Source of the DNA: CBDCUW01 sp963734865
Lineage (GTDB): Bacteria > Planctomycetota > Planctomycetia > Pirellulales > Pirellulaceae
Assembly (NCBI GenBank): GCA_963734865.1
Contig: CAVTIV010000016.1
Coordinates: 217,815-281,814 of the forward strand
DNA length: 64,000 bases
Direction of reading: 5' to 3'
Position numbers and translations under genes: made by a program. Below are positions 18,852 to 30,200 of this stretch, piece by piece. The first letter of the stretch is position 1. Every line of letters begins with the position of its first letter. The notes below the pieces were generated by a model that saw only the letters and a program-made list of their open reading frames with translations, searched no databases and had not been told where the DNA came from.

Positions 18852-19892
18852 ATGAGCATCGGAATCGGAATTGTCGGCTGTGGCATGATCGCCAACTTTC
18901 ACGCCCGCGCGATCCATGATGCCAAGGGAGCGCACCTGGTCGCCTGCACCGACTTTAAACCAGAATTGGCCACCGCGTTCGCCGAGAAGAACGGCTGTCG
19001 AGCCTACCAGACACTCGAGGAGATGCTGGCCGATCCCGACATCGCCGTGGTCACAATCTGTTCCCCCAGCGGCGCGCACCGCGACCCCGCCGTGGCCGCC
19101 GCGAACGCCGGAAAACATCTGGTGGTCGAAAAACCGCTGGAAGTCACCGTCGAGCGATGTGACGAAATCATCGCCGCCTGCGAAAAATCGGGAGTCAAAG
19201 TTGCCGTCACGCTGCAAAGCCGATTTCACGAATCGAGCCAGCTGATCAAAAAGGCTGTCGACCAGAAACGCTTCGGACAGATCACGATGGGCGACGCGTA
19301 TGTGAAGTGGTACCGCAGCCAAGAGTACTATGACAGCGGCGCATGGCGGGGCACCTGGGCCCTCGATGGCGGTGGCGCCCTGATGAACCAGGCAATTCAC
19401 TCGGTCGATCTGCTACTGTGGCTGATGGGGCCGGTCACGGAAATCAGCGCGATGACCGCGACAATGACCCACCAGCGAATCGAGGTCGAGGATGTGGCGG
19501 TCGCAAACATTCGATTTGCCTCGGGCGCGCTGGGGGTGATCGAAGCTACCACCACCGCCTATCCCGGCGCACTCAAACGCATCGAAGTCTGCGGCGATCA
19601 AGGGACTGCCGTGCTGGAAGAGGAAGACATTCATACCTGGCAGTTCGCCGACGAGACTGCCGAGGACGAACAGATTCGCAAGTCGATGGCCGGCAAAACG
19701 GAAACCGGTGGCGGCGCATCGGATCCATCGGCAATTGGGCACCACGGACACACGATGGTCTTTGAGGACCTCGTCCGCGCGATCCAGGAAGATGGGACGC
19801 CGCTCATTGACGGACACGAAGGCCGTAGGAGTGTGGAAGTCATCTGTGCGATCTACGAAAGCGCCCGGACGGGACAGATCGTCAAGCTGTAG
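18852..19892 (+). CDS. Gfo/Idh/MocA-family NAD(P)-dependent oxidoreductase
   Basis: 346 residues from ATG 18852 (MSIGIGIVGCGMIANFHARA); a TTG 24 bases upstream is less likely. The N-terminal Rossmann fold shows GIVGCGMIANFHA, and the conserved EKPLEV (about 95) carries the family Lys. The second domain contains WYRSQEYYDSGAWRGTWALD, GGGALMNQAIHSVDLLLWLM, with the catalytic-type HSVD. Such enzymes oxidise or reduce sugars and inositols; planctomycetes have many. The substrate cannot be read from the sequence. Confidence 0.9.
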   Translation: MSIGIGIVGCGMIANFHARAIHDAKGAHLVACTDFKPELATAFAEKNGCRAYQTLEEMLADPDIAVVTICSPSGAHRDPAVAAANAGKHLVVEKPLEVTVERCDEIIAACEKSGVKVAVTLQSRFHESSQLIKKAVDQKRFGQITMGDAYVKWYRSQEYYDSGAWRGTWALDGGGALMNQAIHSVDLLLWLMGPVTEISAMTATMTHQRIEVEDVAVANIRFASGALGVIEATTTAYPGALKRIEVCGDQGTAVLEEEDIHTWQFADETAEDEQIRKSMAGKTETGGGASDPSAIGHHGHTMVFEDLVRAIQEDGTPLIDGHEGRRSVEVICAIYESARTGQIVKL

Positions 19893-20018
19893 TACCGCAA
19901 ACCAGAAATCGATTCCCTGCGGAAAGTCACGATGTTCGGGGGTGCCCGCCGATCTTCCGGTCGCCGACTGGCTAGAATGGACCGATTGCGTCGTGACCGC
20001 CTGTTCCAGGATCAGACG

Positions 20019-22376
20019 ATGGATGTGCTAGCGCTCAATCGGATTCGCTGCATGCTGTTTGGCATCGTCGCACTCGCGCCGCTGGCGGGCGACGTTCTTG
20101 CCGCCGAGTGGCCGAAAAAGCTGAGTTCGTTTTTCGCGGTCCACTGTGATGACTGCCACGATGCCGATTCCAGAAGTGGCGGGCTCGATATTGCTGGTCT
20201 CTCAACCAATTTGAACGAAGCCGATTTGATCAGGACGTGGACGTTGATTCACGATCGGATCGCCGCCGGCGAAATGCCGCCGAAGGATGCGAACATTCCT
20301 TCCAGCAACCATCGCCAAGCCGTGCTGAAGATACTCGGCAACTTGCTCAGCGAAGCCGATCAGAGCCGCCGCGAAGTTGTCCTGCGGCGGCTCAATCGTG
20401 TCGAGTACGAGAATACGATTCGAGATCTCTTTGGCACCGATGTTCGTCTGCAGCAAATGCTTCCCGAGGATGCATCGGCGCACGGCTTTCGCAACATCGG
20501 CGAAGCGCTGTCGGTATCGGCGGAATTGATGGACGTCTATCTACAAGCCGCCGATACGGCACTCGATGCAATCTTTGGTCCGGCGGATCCACCCAAGTAC
20601 GTCAAGGTCACAACCAACCTGAACCAGATCATGACCGACGAGCAGAAACAGCATGTGCGAGTCAACCAGCAGGGGGTCGTGTTGTTCAACTCTGGCTATA
20701 ACGCATCGGTGCTGCGCGGATGTTTCGCGACAGTGCCGGGAACCTATCGTGTTCGCATTCAAACGCAGGCGTTTCAGAGTGAGCAGCCGGTGACGATGTG
20801 CCTGTATGGCGGCGTCTGGGGATATCAGGATCGACATGTGGTGGGATTCTTTGACGTTCCAGCCGACAAGCTCGTCACGCTTGACATCAACGTTTACCAG
20901 CCGGAAAGCGGCGACACGATTCAGCCCAACCCGTACGGGACGATTCACAATGTCGGAACGGGCGCACAGTCGTACGAAGGGGCGGGGCTGTTCATTGGTG
21001 ACATCACGTTTGAAGGTCCGTTGGAAGAATGGCCGCCGGAGAGCCGCGGTAAGTTGATCGGTGATGTTGATCCTAGCAAGGGAACACTCGAGGATGCCCG
21101 CGCGATTCTGACGCGGATCCTGCCGCTAGCCGTACGGCGTCCGACACGAGCCGAGGAGGTTGAACCGTACGTCGCTCTGGTCCGACAAGCGGTGGAGGAG
21201 GGACAATCTTTTCAGACGTCGCTTCGGCGTGGGTTGAAAGGCATTTTGTGTTCGCCCGAGTTTCTGTTTCTGGAAGAACCTTTTCCCGATCAAGCCGAGG
21301 GTCGGATCAGTGACCACGCGCTCGCCTCGCGGCTTTCGTATTTTCTTTGGAGCTCGATGCCCGACCGCGAGTTGCTTGCTGCGGCTCGTTGCGGAGAGCT
21401 AAAAAACCCTGATCTGTTACGAGAACATGTCGAGCGAATGTTGGCCGATCCGAAATCGATTCGGTTCGTCGAAAACTTTACCGATCAGTGGCTGATGCTG
21501 CGTGAAATCGATTTCACGCTTCCGGACCAAAAGCTCTACCCCGACTATGACGAGCTACTCAGGATTTCGATGTTGGAGGAGCCCCGACGTTTCTTTCAGG
21601 AAATCCTGGAAAATGACCTGAGTTTATTGAACTTCATCGACTCGGACTTTGTGATCGTGAATGGTCGGATGGCGCAGCACTACGATATCGATGCGGTCAA
21701 CGGCCAAGCGTTTCGCAAGGTCCTGCTGCCGAAGAATCGCGTGCGGGGCGGGGTGATCACGACGGCGGCGGTGATGAAGGTGACTGCCAACGGCACCAAC
21801 ACATCGCCCGTTACCCGCGGCGCCTGGGTTCTGCAAAACATTCTGGGCAACAGCGTGCCGCCGCCGCCGCCCAATATTCCGGGTGTTGATCCCGATATTC
21901 GCGGTGCGACGACGATTCGAGAACAACTCGACAAGCATCGCAATGATCCAAGCTGCGCGGTTTGTCATCGTGAAATCGACCCGCCCGGCTTTGCCTTGGA
22001 GAGTTTTGACGTGATTGGCGGTTGGCGTGACTTCTATCGCACCGTTGGCGAAGGAAAGTGGCTTCCGTCGGACCCCAAGTTTCCTCACCGATACGTCGGC
22101 TACCGTCGAGGCCCCGATGTCGATTCATCGGGTGTCACGTCCGATGGCAGGGATTTTCGAGATATTCGTGACTACAAAAAATTGCTGCTTGCAGACAAAC
22201 AGCAGATTGCCAGATGCCTGAGTGAAAAGATGCTCACGTACGCGTTGGGACGAGGGTTGGGTTTTTCCGACCGCTCTGATGTGGAAACGATCGTGGCCAA
22301 CGTCCGTGAGAAGGATTTCGGGTTTCGCACATTGGTTCATGAAGTCGTCCAGAGTCGAGCGTTTCATGAGCCGTAA
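20019..22376 (+). CDS. DUF1592/DUF1588-type planctomycete cytochrome (PSCyt1) protein
   Basis: 785 residues from ATG 20019, with signal peptide CMLFGIVALAPLAGDVLAAE. CDDCHD at ~43 is the single c-type heme site of the planctomycete cytochrome domain. Next come DUF1587 (LRRLNRVEYENTIRDLFGTD, ~121), a carbohydrate-binding-like beta domain, then DUF1595/DUF1592 (LSYFLWSSMPDRELL), DUF1588 (RGGVITTAAVMKVTANGTNT) with CAVCHREIDPPGFALESFD, and DUF1585 at the C-terminus (EKMLTYALGRGL). The DUF1552 partner follows 17 bases later. The pair is periplasmic and of unproven function, often proposed to act in glycan metabolism. Confidence 0.92.
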   Translation: MDVLALNRIRCMLFGIVALAPLAGDVLAAEWPKKLSSFFAVHCDDCHDADSRSGGLDIAGLSTNLNEADLIRTWTLIHDRIAAGEMPPKDANIPSSNHRQAVLKILGNLLSEADQSRREVVLRRLNRVEYENTIRDLFGTDVRLQQMLPEDASAHGFRNIGEALSVSAELMDVYLQAADTALDAIFGPADPPKYVKVTTNLNQIMTDEQKQHVRVNQQGVVLFNSGYNASVLRGCFATVPGTYRVRIQTQAFQSEQPVTMCLYGGVWGYQDRHVVGFFDVPADKLVTLDINVYQPESGDTIQPNPYGTIHNVGTGAQSYEGAGLFIGDITFEGPLEEWPPESRGKLIGDVDPSKGTLEDARAILTRILPLAVRRPTRAEEVEPYVALVRQAVEEGQSFQTSLRRGLKGILCSPEFLFLEEPFPDQAEGRISDHALASRLSYFLWSSMPDRELLAAARCGELKNPDLLREHVERMLADPKSIRFVENFTDQWLMLREIDFTLPDQKLYPDYDELLRISMLEEPRRFFQEILENDLSLLNFIDSDFVIVNGRMAQHYDIDAVNGQAFRKVLLPKNRVRGGVITTAAVMKVTANGTNTSPVTRGAWVLQNILGNSVPPPPPNIPGVDPDIRGATTIREQLDKHRNDPSCAVCHREIDPPGFALESFDVIGGWRDFYRTVGEGKWLPSDPKFPHRYVGYRRGPDVDSSGVTSDGRDFRDIRDYKKLLLADKQQIARCLSEKMLTYALGRGLGFSDRSDVETIVANVREKDFGFRTLVHEVVQSRAFHEP

Positions 22377-22393
22377 CAAAGAGGACAGTTTGC

Positions 22394-23656
22394 ATGTCGA
22401 GTCTTGATCGCCGAACGCTGCTTCGCGCTTCGGGTGTTGCCATCGGGCTGCCGTTGCTGGAATCAATTTCCGCTGACGAACCGGGACAAGCAACAGGACC
22501 GAGCGAGCGACGACGGATGGTGGCGTGCTGTCTTGGCTTGGGACTGCACGCTCCCAACCTGGTGCCCGAAAAATCGGGCCGCGACTATGAACCGACACCC
22601 TATCTGGAGATCATCCAGGATTTTCGAGACGACTTTACGCTGATCTCGGGGACGAGCCATCCCAGCGTCGATGGTGGTCATGCTGCCGACAAGTCGTTCC
22701 TGACCGCTGCGCCGCATCCGGGAAGCACGAGTTTCCGAAATTCGATTTCGGTCGACCAACTCTTCGCTAGGGAAATCGGCACGCAGACCCGATTCGGTTA
22801 CCTCGCGCTCAGCGACTATGGCAACAGCCTGTCCGTGTCACGTAACGGAGTACCTGTGCCGGGCGAGAATCGGGCCTCGAAGGTTTTTGAAAAGCTATTC
22901 CTGGAAGGGAAACCACAAGAAAAGAGTCGTCAGATTCAACGACTACGTGAAGGCCAAAGCGTGTTGGATGTGGTCCGCGAAAAGTCACGTCAGATGCAGC
23001 GGCGAGTCAGTCGTCAAGACCGTGAAAAACTGGAGGAGTACTTTTCCGCCGTCCGGGAGACGGAGAATCGATTGGCCAAAGCGGAACAATGGGAACACAA
23101 GCCAAAGCCGGTCGTTGACGCGGCACCACCCAGGGATGTCTCGGTGACGGACGTCATTGCCCGCGTGAATATCATGTACGACCTGATTCATCTCGCATTG
23201 CAAACCGATTCGACTCGGAGTGTGACCTACCAAATCGGTGGCCCCTCGGAAGTGCCGCAAATACCCGGAATCAGCCTCGGGTACCACAACCTTTCGCATC
23301 ATGGAAAGGACCCCGCCAAGATCGAGCAATTGACGGTCGTTGAAACCGAACACATCAAAGCGTTGGCGAATTTCCTGCGGCGACTCAAGGAAACGCGGGA
23401 ACAAAATGCGTCTTTGTTGGACAACACAATGGTGCTATTCGGTTCGGCAATGGGCAACGCGAGCAGTCACAGCAATAAGAACTTGCCAATCATCTTCGCC
23501 GGCGGCGGATTCACACACGGTCAACATTTGGCGTTTGACTCCGACCAAAATTATCCGCTGGCAAATCTATTCGTCACGATGCTGCAACGACTCGGATTGC
23601 CGATCGATCGTTTCGCATCGAGCACTGGAACGATGATCGGACTTCAATCGGCCTGA
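22394..23656 (+). CDS. DUF1552 domain protein, partner of the DUF1592 cytochrome
   Basis: 420 residues, ATG with AGAGGACAG upstream. It begins SSLDRRTLLRASGVAIGLPLLES, a Tat-like signal with RRTLLR. The body contains LGLHAPNLVPEKSGRDYEPT, SGTSHPSVDGGHAADKSFL and the C-terminal NLPIIFAGGGFTHGQHLAFD, characteristic of DUF1552, a sulfatase/DUF1501-related alpha/beta fold. It is almost always encoded downstream of a DUF1592 protein and presumably acts with it in the periplasm. Confidence 0.92.
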   Translation: MSSLDRRTLLRASGVAIGLPLLESISADEPGQATGPSERRRMVACCLGLGLHAPNLVPEKSGRDYEPTPYLEIIQDFRDDFTLISGTSHPSVDGGHAADKSFLTAAPHPGSTSFRNSISVDQLFAREIGTQTRFGYLALSDYGNSLSVSRNGVPVPGENRASKVFEKLFLEGKPQEKSRQIQRLREGQSVLDVVREKSRQMQRRVSRQDREKLEEYFSAVRETENRLAKAEQWEHKPKPVVDAAPPRDVSVTDVIARVNIMYDLIHLALQTDSTRSVTYQIGGPSEVPQIPGISLGYHNLSHHGKDPAKIEQLTVVETEHIKALANFLRRLKETREQNASLLDNTMVLFGSAMGNASSHSNKNLPIIFAGGGFTHGQHLAFDSDQNYPLANLFVTMLQRLGLPIDRFASSTGTMIGLQSA

Positions 23657-23678
23657 ACGACAACGCGAGATCCCCACC

Positions 23679-25183
23679 ATGTCCAAGATAATTCTGTGGT
23701 TATTGATTGGCACGACCTGTATCGTTTGCCCGACTGATCGTGTTGCGGCGCAGCAGCCGACCGAATCGCAACCGCTGCTCCGTGTTGTCGATTTGAATGT
23801 GGGTGAGTCGCAGTCGGTGCAACTTTGCGATGGTCGCGAAGTCTCCGTGAAACTTCTCGATCTACAGCAGCGGCGCGATCCCTTTCGCCAGGCGGTCCGC
23901 GAGGCGCGGGTGACCGTGTCCGTCGACGGCCAGACCGCCGAACTAACATCGGCAACGTATCATTTGCCGACGCGGGTCGGTGATGTGCAGATCGATTGTT
24001 CGATCACCCAAGGCTACAACAGCAACGGCTCGCCCGAGTCGTGGCGCTCGACAAGGACGCTCGGCTTCGTCTATGGCCTGCCGATTCGCCTCTACTGCGA
24101 GCGGGAACATTCGTGTATCCGGTCAAGCAACGCTGGTTCGCCAGTCTAACTCAGATGTGCAACGAGCCGACCTACGTCGATGGCTGCGAACAGCCGTCAA
24201 GGAAATCGATTTATTATCACAATGGACTGGATATCGGCGGCTGCGAAGGCCTGACGGAGGTGGTCGCCGCTACCGATGCCTTGGTGGTATCGGCGGGACT
24301 CGACGTGTTGCCACAACATCGCGAAGGGACGCCGGTTCGTTCTCGATACGACGTGGTTTACTTGCTCGACTCACGTGGCTGGTACTATCGCTACAGTCAC
24401 CTCCGCGAGATCGACGAAACGGTCAAGCCTGGCCGACTGTTGAAGATGGGCGATCGTATCGGGCTGTTGGGAAAAGAAGGCGGCAGTGGGGGATGGTCGC
24501 ACTTGCATTTTGGAATCTCTGCCCGTCAACCATCCGGTCGCTGGGGAGAGCAAGAAGGTTATGCCTTTCTGTGGCAAGCGTACCTGCAACAATACGAACC
24601 GAAGGTGATCGCCGTCGCCCGCCCCCACCAGCTGGTCGCCGCCGGCGAGCAGCTGACGCTGGACGGATCGAAGTCCTGGAGCGTCACCGGACAAATCACC
24701 AAGTACCAGTGGCTGTTTGACGATGGCACGACGGCCGAGGGTGCCACAGTGACACGAAAATACTCCAAACCGGGATGCTACAGCGAGCTGCTTCAAGTCA
24801 CCGACGCCGAGGGCAATGTCGGGTTCGATTTCGGCATCGTCCAAGTCCTCGACGGCGATCGCCTCGATCGCTTGCCGCCGATGATTCATCCCACCTACTG
24901 GCCCACCCAAGGTCTCCGGGCGGGCGATCCGATCACCTTCAAAGTTCGTACCTTCGGCACCACCGACGGAGCCGAGGTGTGGGACTTTGGCGACGACAGT
25001 GAGAAAGTCCAGGTTCGATCCGATGGCAACGTCAACAAACTGGATCCTGATGGCTATGCCGTCACGGGGCACAGCTATGCGTCGCCAGGCGACTACATCG
25101 TGCGTGTCCAACGCAGCGATCGCCACGGTGTCAGCGGCGTCGGACATCTGCACATCCACATCGGGACCGACGATTCGCGATGA
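23679..25183 (+). CDS. M23 metallopeptidase with PKD domains, frameshifted
   Basis: ATG 23679 opens a secreted protein (MSKIILWLLIGTTCIVC ... VAAQQ). The frame breaks near 24036-24045; adding one G at TGGCGC restores SWALDKDARLRLW and joins the second frame. The combined protein is about 500 residues. The lysostaphin-type M23 zinc site is visible as YYHNGLDIGG and, downstream, WSHLHFG. Two PKD-like domains follow (LDGSKSWSVTGQITKYQWLFD with YSKPGCYSELLQVTD; VWDFGDDSEKV with YASPGDYIVRVQ). It probably cleaves peptide bonds in the cell envelope or extracellular proteins. The single indel is likely a consensus error. Confidence 0.75.
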
Positions 25184-25483
25184 ACGACAGCCTGCGGTGG
25201 ATGCGTCTGTCTTCGGATGATTGACGTGTCGCGCCTGTTTCACAGGCGAGGAAACTTTGACGGTTAGGGCGAGTCTGACGATTTTGCTGATTTTTCCGGA
25301 TTAGGTTCGATCTTGTGGGTCTGGCCAGACGATATCGCTGGTGAATGGGTCGTTCGCTGCCGAGACGGCATCGATTGCTCCATTCAACCCGGGGGGGAAA
25401 CCATCGTTTCGGTGGGTTGGGATCCGAGTTTCGCATATCGGAAGCGGACTGATGGATCGACTCGCCATTCCAGCATTTCATTG
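25184..25483. other. Intergenic region before BBP7-like gene
   Basis: Three hundred bases with a seven-G run at about 25390. An open frame (from 25313) crosses it in phase with the following gene but lacks a ribosome-binding site and precedes the signal peptide, so I treat it as untranslated. No promoter motif is clear. Confidence 0.35.
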
Positions 25484-27121
25484 GTGAGCCCAGTGCGTAC
25501 CTTCCGCTGCACCCTCTGTTTCACGTTCGTGTTGACGACAGTCATTGTCTCCAACGCCATCGCTCAGGAATCGTCAACGCGACGACACTCGGTCCGTCAA
25601 AGTGAACGGGTTGCTCGCGCGGCTTGGACACCGACGCGGCCCTCACAGCCCGCCGGCGGCCAAGGCGCCGCCAGCGATTCTGATCGCATCGGTAGAGTCG
25701 ATCATCAAACGGAAGTCGAGGGCTTGCCCGTCATGCCTGCCCCGGCCAAACCGTCGGTCTCGGTGATCGAAACACCAATTTACAATCCGCCACTGGATGG
25801 ACAAATCAGCTTCGCGCCGCTTCATGACGGAGCGATTGCCTGTGACGCGTTGCCCTCGGGTGAGTGCGGCTGTGGCGTACCGGACTGTACCGGATGCGAC
25901 TCCGGTTGCGATTCGCTGGGCGGTTGCGGCGGTTCGTGCGGCGGCCTCGACTGCAGCATGTGTGGCGAATTGTGCAGTCCGGCTGCATGGCGGCCATGCG
26001 TCACTTTGTGCCTGCCACAGGACGGTTGGGCTTCCTTCGAGTATTTGGGTTGGTGGCAAGACGGAATGAATCTGCCACCACTGGTAACGACCAGCGTTGA
26101 TCCAAACGTCCCACGTGCTCAAGCCGGTGTACTGACCGACCCCAGCACTCGGATCCTGTTTGGCGGCGGAGATGTCTTGGATCGGGGATTTGATGGTGGC
26201 CGATTACGTTTCGGCGTCTGGATGGATCGATGTCACAAATTGGGCGTCGGAGCGGAGTATTTTCAGCTCGGCAGCGAAACGGAGTCGTTCAATGGAACCA
26301 GTACCGGCAATCCGGTTCTGGCACGCCCTTTCTTCAACACCCAGACGGGCCTCGAAGACTCGGGAATTGTGGCCTTCCCAGGCGTTGCCTCGGGGACTGT
26401 GAATGCCGAAGCCCGCAGCGAACTGGTCGGTGCGGCGTTCAATTTTCGCCATCTGCGTAATTGCGACGAAGGATGCAGCAAGTGGCTGTTCTGTGGATGC
26501 CCCGAGCATTTCTGCGGCCGCACCGAGGCGATCCTCGGATATCGCTTCTTGCAATTGGAGGAAAGCGTGCGAATTCGCGAGAATATGGTCAGTACCGATA
26601 CGGCGAATCCGGGGACACTCGACCTGCTCGACCGCTTTGACACACGGAACCAATTCAACGGCTTCGACGTCGGATGGATATACCGCCGCACAAGATGCTT
26701 CTGGACCTTCGATACGATGCTTCGTTTGGCGGTCGGAAACACACGACAAACCGTCACGATCAATGGCCAAACCACGGTCAATGACCCCAATGATCCACCA
26801 GTCCAAACGCTGCCGGGTGGTCTGCTGGCTCAAACCTCAAATATCGGAACCTATCGCCAGGATGAGTTTGCGGTGGTCCCTGAATTCAGCATGAATGTCG
26901 GCTATCAGTTAACCGATCACCTGCGAATGACTCTCGGCTACAACTTCATCTACTGGTCGAATGTCGTCCGTCCGGGTGATCAGATTTCACCATACCTCAA
27001 CCCCAACCTGTTTCCTCCGCCGGCGGACCCGTTCACCGGTGCCCAGCAGCCCGCGTTCGCGTTTGACACCACTGACTATTGGGTCCAGGGGATCAACTTC
27101 GGCGGCGAATTCCGCTGGTAG
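25484..27121 (+). CDS. BBP7-like outer-membrane beta-barrel protein with Cys-rich segment
   Basis: About 545 residues. GTG 25484 or 25493 puts the signal peptide (CTLCFTFVLTTVIVSNAIAQ) at the N-terminus; an upstream start would bury it. After a low-complexity linker comes a Cys/Gly-rich stretch (SGECGCGVPDCTGCDSGCDS, CGGSCGGLDCSMCGELC) and then a barrel-like region with alternating aromatic strands, ending in INFGGEFRW with a terminal aromatic residue. This matches the planctomycete BBP7 family (SGGGVEYFQL-like and WIYRRTRCFWTFDTMLRLAVG-like strands). It is probably in the outer membrane; the Cys cluster may be disulfide-linked. Confidence 0.75.
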   Translation: MSPVRTFRCTLCFTFVLTTVIVSNAIAQESSTRRHSVRQSERVARAAWTPTRPSQPAGGQGAASDSDRIGRVDHQTEVEGLPVMPAPAKPSVSVIETPIYNPPLDGQISFAPLHDGAIACDALPSGECGCGVPDCTGCDSGCDSLGGCGGSCGGLDCSMCGELCSPAAWRPCVTLCLPQDGWASFEYLGWWQDGMNLPPLVTTSVDPNVPRAQAGVLTDPSTRILFGGGDVLDRGFDGGRLRFGVWMDRCHKLGVGAEYFQLGSETESFNGTSTGNPVLARPFFNTQTGLEDSGIVAFPGVASGTVNAEARSELVGAAFNFRHLRNCDEGCSKWLFCGCPEHFCGRTEAILGYRFLQLEESVRIRENMVSTDTANPGTLDLLDRFDTRNQFNGFDVGWIYRRTRCFWTFDTMLRLAVGNTRQTVTINGQTTVNDPNDPPVQTLPGGLLAQTSNIGTYRQDEFAVVPEFSMNVGYQLTDHLRMTLGYNFIYWSNVVRPGDQISPYLNPNLFPPPADPFTGAQQPAFAFDTTDYWVQGINFGGEFRW

Positions 27122-27271
27122 CCTTAACACGCTAGTGATCATTGAATCGCCAGCAACAGTCAAGCCGATTGGGCCGACGATCCGATATAGCCCTCAGGAC
27201 TGAGCTGTCAGGATTGACTCGCCCATTCACTTTCACAACGAAAAGTCCGAGCAAAGACGCCGTCCGCGTTC

Positions 27272-30200
27272 ATGCCCTCGGGCTCCCATAGCAGCAAATA
27301 CAGGACTATCACGATGGTCTGGCAACGAATGATGGGTCGCATCCAGTCGGTGGCTCGCCGAACCGCTCGCAAAAGAAATCGCCGTTTGTTGGTCGAGCAC
27401 CTGACTCGACGCGAATTGCTAGCGTCGGACTTGGGTGCCATCGCGGGGGTCGCGTTCGTGGATGAAGCGGCCGACGGGTTCACAGCTGGCGATCCACCCG
27501 TGCTAGTCGATGCAGGGGGTAACTTGGTTTCGCCCGGTACGCCCGGCGCCCAGGGGATTCAGATTCAACTGTTCGAGGACACCAATAGCGACATGGTGTT
27601 TGACGCCGGTGACTTGCTGATCGGCACAGACATCACCGACATCGACGGGAGTTATCGATTCGACTCATTGACGGCGGGCCGCTATTTCGTCCAACAGCAA
27701 TCCGTTCCCCAACTCAATACGCCCGCCGCAGTCGCTGTGGACGTGACCGTCGTCGACGGCATCCAAACCGCCTTGATCGACGACTATTCGACCACAACCC
27801 AGTCGGTCACGGCCGATTCTGGTACTCCCACCAACTCCGACTCGGCCGCTGCCAGCGAAGCGATCGGCGGGGCACGTGACGTTGAGGTGACCAACACGAA
27901 CGGTTTAGGACAGCTGACCGTGTTTGTGGACAGTGTCACCGATACCATGTCGATCGGATCCTTGGGTGACGCCGAGGGAACCGCGTTGATTCAATACGAC
28001 GGCGTTGACAGCACCGTGACATTGGATCCGACCGGATTGTCCGGGGTATCGCTGGCCGGTGACGCACCCGGCTCGACGCTCGATCCCGGTGCCGGTTTGA
28101 TCGTGCAAACACGAGCCGATGCGGCGGGCGATACGCTGGTCATCACGGTTTATACCGACGGGTCAAATTCCTCGACGACCAGCATCCCGGTCCCACAGGA
28201 CGCAGGAACTTTCATCGAAACGTTCGTGCCATTCTCGCTCTTTGCGACCGCTACTGGAACCGGTGCCGACTTCAACAACGTCGGTGCCATCGAAGCCTCG
28301 CTCGCACTCTCGGCCAACAACGACGTATTCGTATCGATCGTGGAAGCGCGTCGACCGGATGTCGTGCAAACGGATCTTGCCAACCTGTTGCCGGTCACAC
28401 TTGGTGGGCAATTGTTTTTCGATAACGATGCCAGTGGAGGCCAGAACGACGGTCTGCGTGAACCAAGCGAGGCCGGTATCACCGGCGTCACCGTTGAACT
28501 GTACCAACTGGCCGGACCGACCGATGTCGTTGACCCAACCAGTAGTTCGCCATTGACGTCGACGACGACCGGTGCTGGTGGAACTTACAGTTTCCCTGGG
28601 CTTGATCCGGGCAACTATGCCGTTGTCGTCCCCAGCAGCATGTTCCTTCCGGGCGCCGCACTTTTTGGATACGCCAATAGCACCGGCAATGATCCGGCAC
28701 CCGATCCGGATGACAACGTCGATGACGATGACAACGGAACGACGCTGCCAGGCGGTGATGTGATCAGTGGAACGATCACACTGGAGTCGAACAATGAACC
28801 GATTGACGACGACGACAGCGATCCGAACACCAACACCACGGTTGACTTTGGGTTCTTCGCGCAAATCGATCTGGCGATCACCAAGACTCTCAATGCCGCT
28901 GGTTCCGATCTGATCGCCGGCGGAAATGTCGTATTCGATATCGTCGTTGACAATAACGGACCGCTTGATGCTACCGATGTCACCATCACCGACATCATTC
29001 CGTCCGGGTTAACCTTTGCCGGAACCGCCAATCCGTCCGGATCGTTTACCACCAACGTGAATGGCTCGACGGTCGAGATCATCGTCGGTTCGGTGCCCGC
29101 GGGAACAACGGCCACGGTACAGATCCTGGCCGATATTGGTGCCAGCCAAACGGCAGACATCACGAATACCGCTTCGGTGTCAGGTTTCGAGATCGATATC
29201 GACCCGACCAACAATTCCGAGGACGAAGTGCTGGATTTGCCGGCATCGGACCTGCGGATCGAAAAGTCCGACGCGACGGACCCGGTCAACGCCGGTAACC
29301 AACTCGTTTACACGATCACGGTAACCAATGACGGCCCCGATGGCGCTGCCGGTATCACGGTCGTCGATCCCTTGCCCACCGGTGTCGCGTTCGTCAGCGG
29401 CAATGTTGATGGCAACACGAGCCTCGTCGCCTTTGACAGTGGCACCGGCGAAGTGACGGCAACCGTCGGTACGCTGGCCAACGCCGGTATTTCGGTGATC
29501 ACCGTCACGGTTGCCGTTGCCGACAATGCGGCCAGCCCGTTGAGCAATACCGCGACCGTCTCGGCCGATCCAAATACCGATCCCGACCTGAATAATAACT
29601 CGACTGCCGAAGACACCACGGTCGAGCGTTTGGTCGATGTCGAAGTGGATAAGACGGTCAGCGGCAATCCGGTTGCTGGACAGAGCGTTACGTACACTGT
29701 GGTGGTGACAAACAACGGCCCCAGCGAGGCTCGCAACGTCTCGGTCACCGACACGTTGGAGTCCGTATTGACCTTGGACGCGGGCAGCTTCGATCCTGGG
29801 ACATCGGGAACCGTGCTGTCGCAGAATGGTCAAGATCTGACATTTGATGTTGGCAGCCTCAGCGGTGGTGCGACAGCAACCTTCAGTTTTGATGTGTCGA
29901 TCGCGTCATCGGCGATCGGCACCGTTCCGAACGCTGCGACCGTCACCACAACCGATACCGACAGCGACGCGACCAACGACTCTGTCACCGTCAACATGGA
30001 TGTCGTACGTCAAGTTGATTTGGTTCTGCAGAAAGCGGTCGACCTGGCGACCGCCGTACCCGGGCAAGACCAGCTGGTTTACACCTTTACGGTCGGCCAC
30101 GACACGAACAGCCCCAGTGATGCTGACTCGGTGGTCGTCACCGATACGTTGCCAAGCGGTTTGGTCGGCGCCGTGATCTCAGCTCCCACTGCCGACAGCA

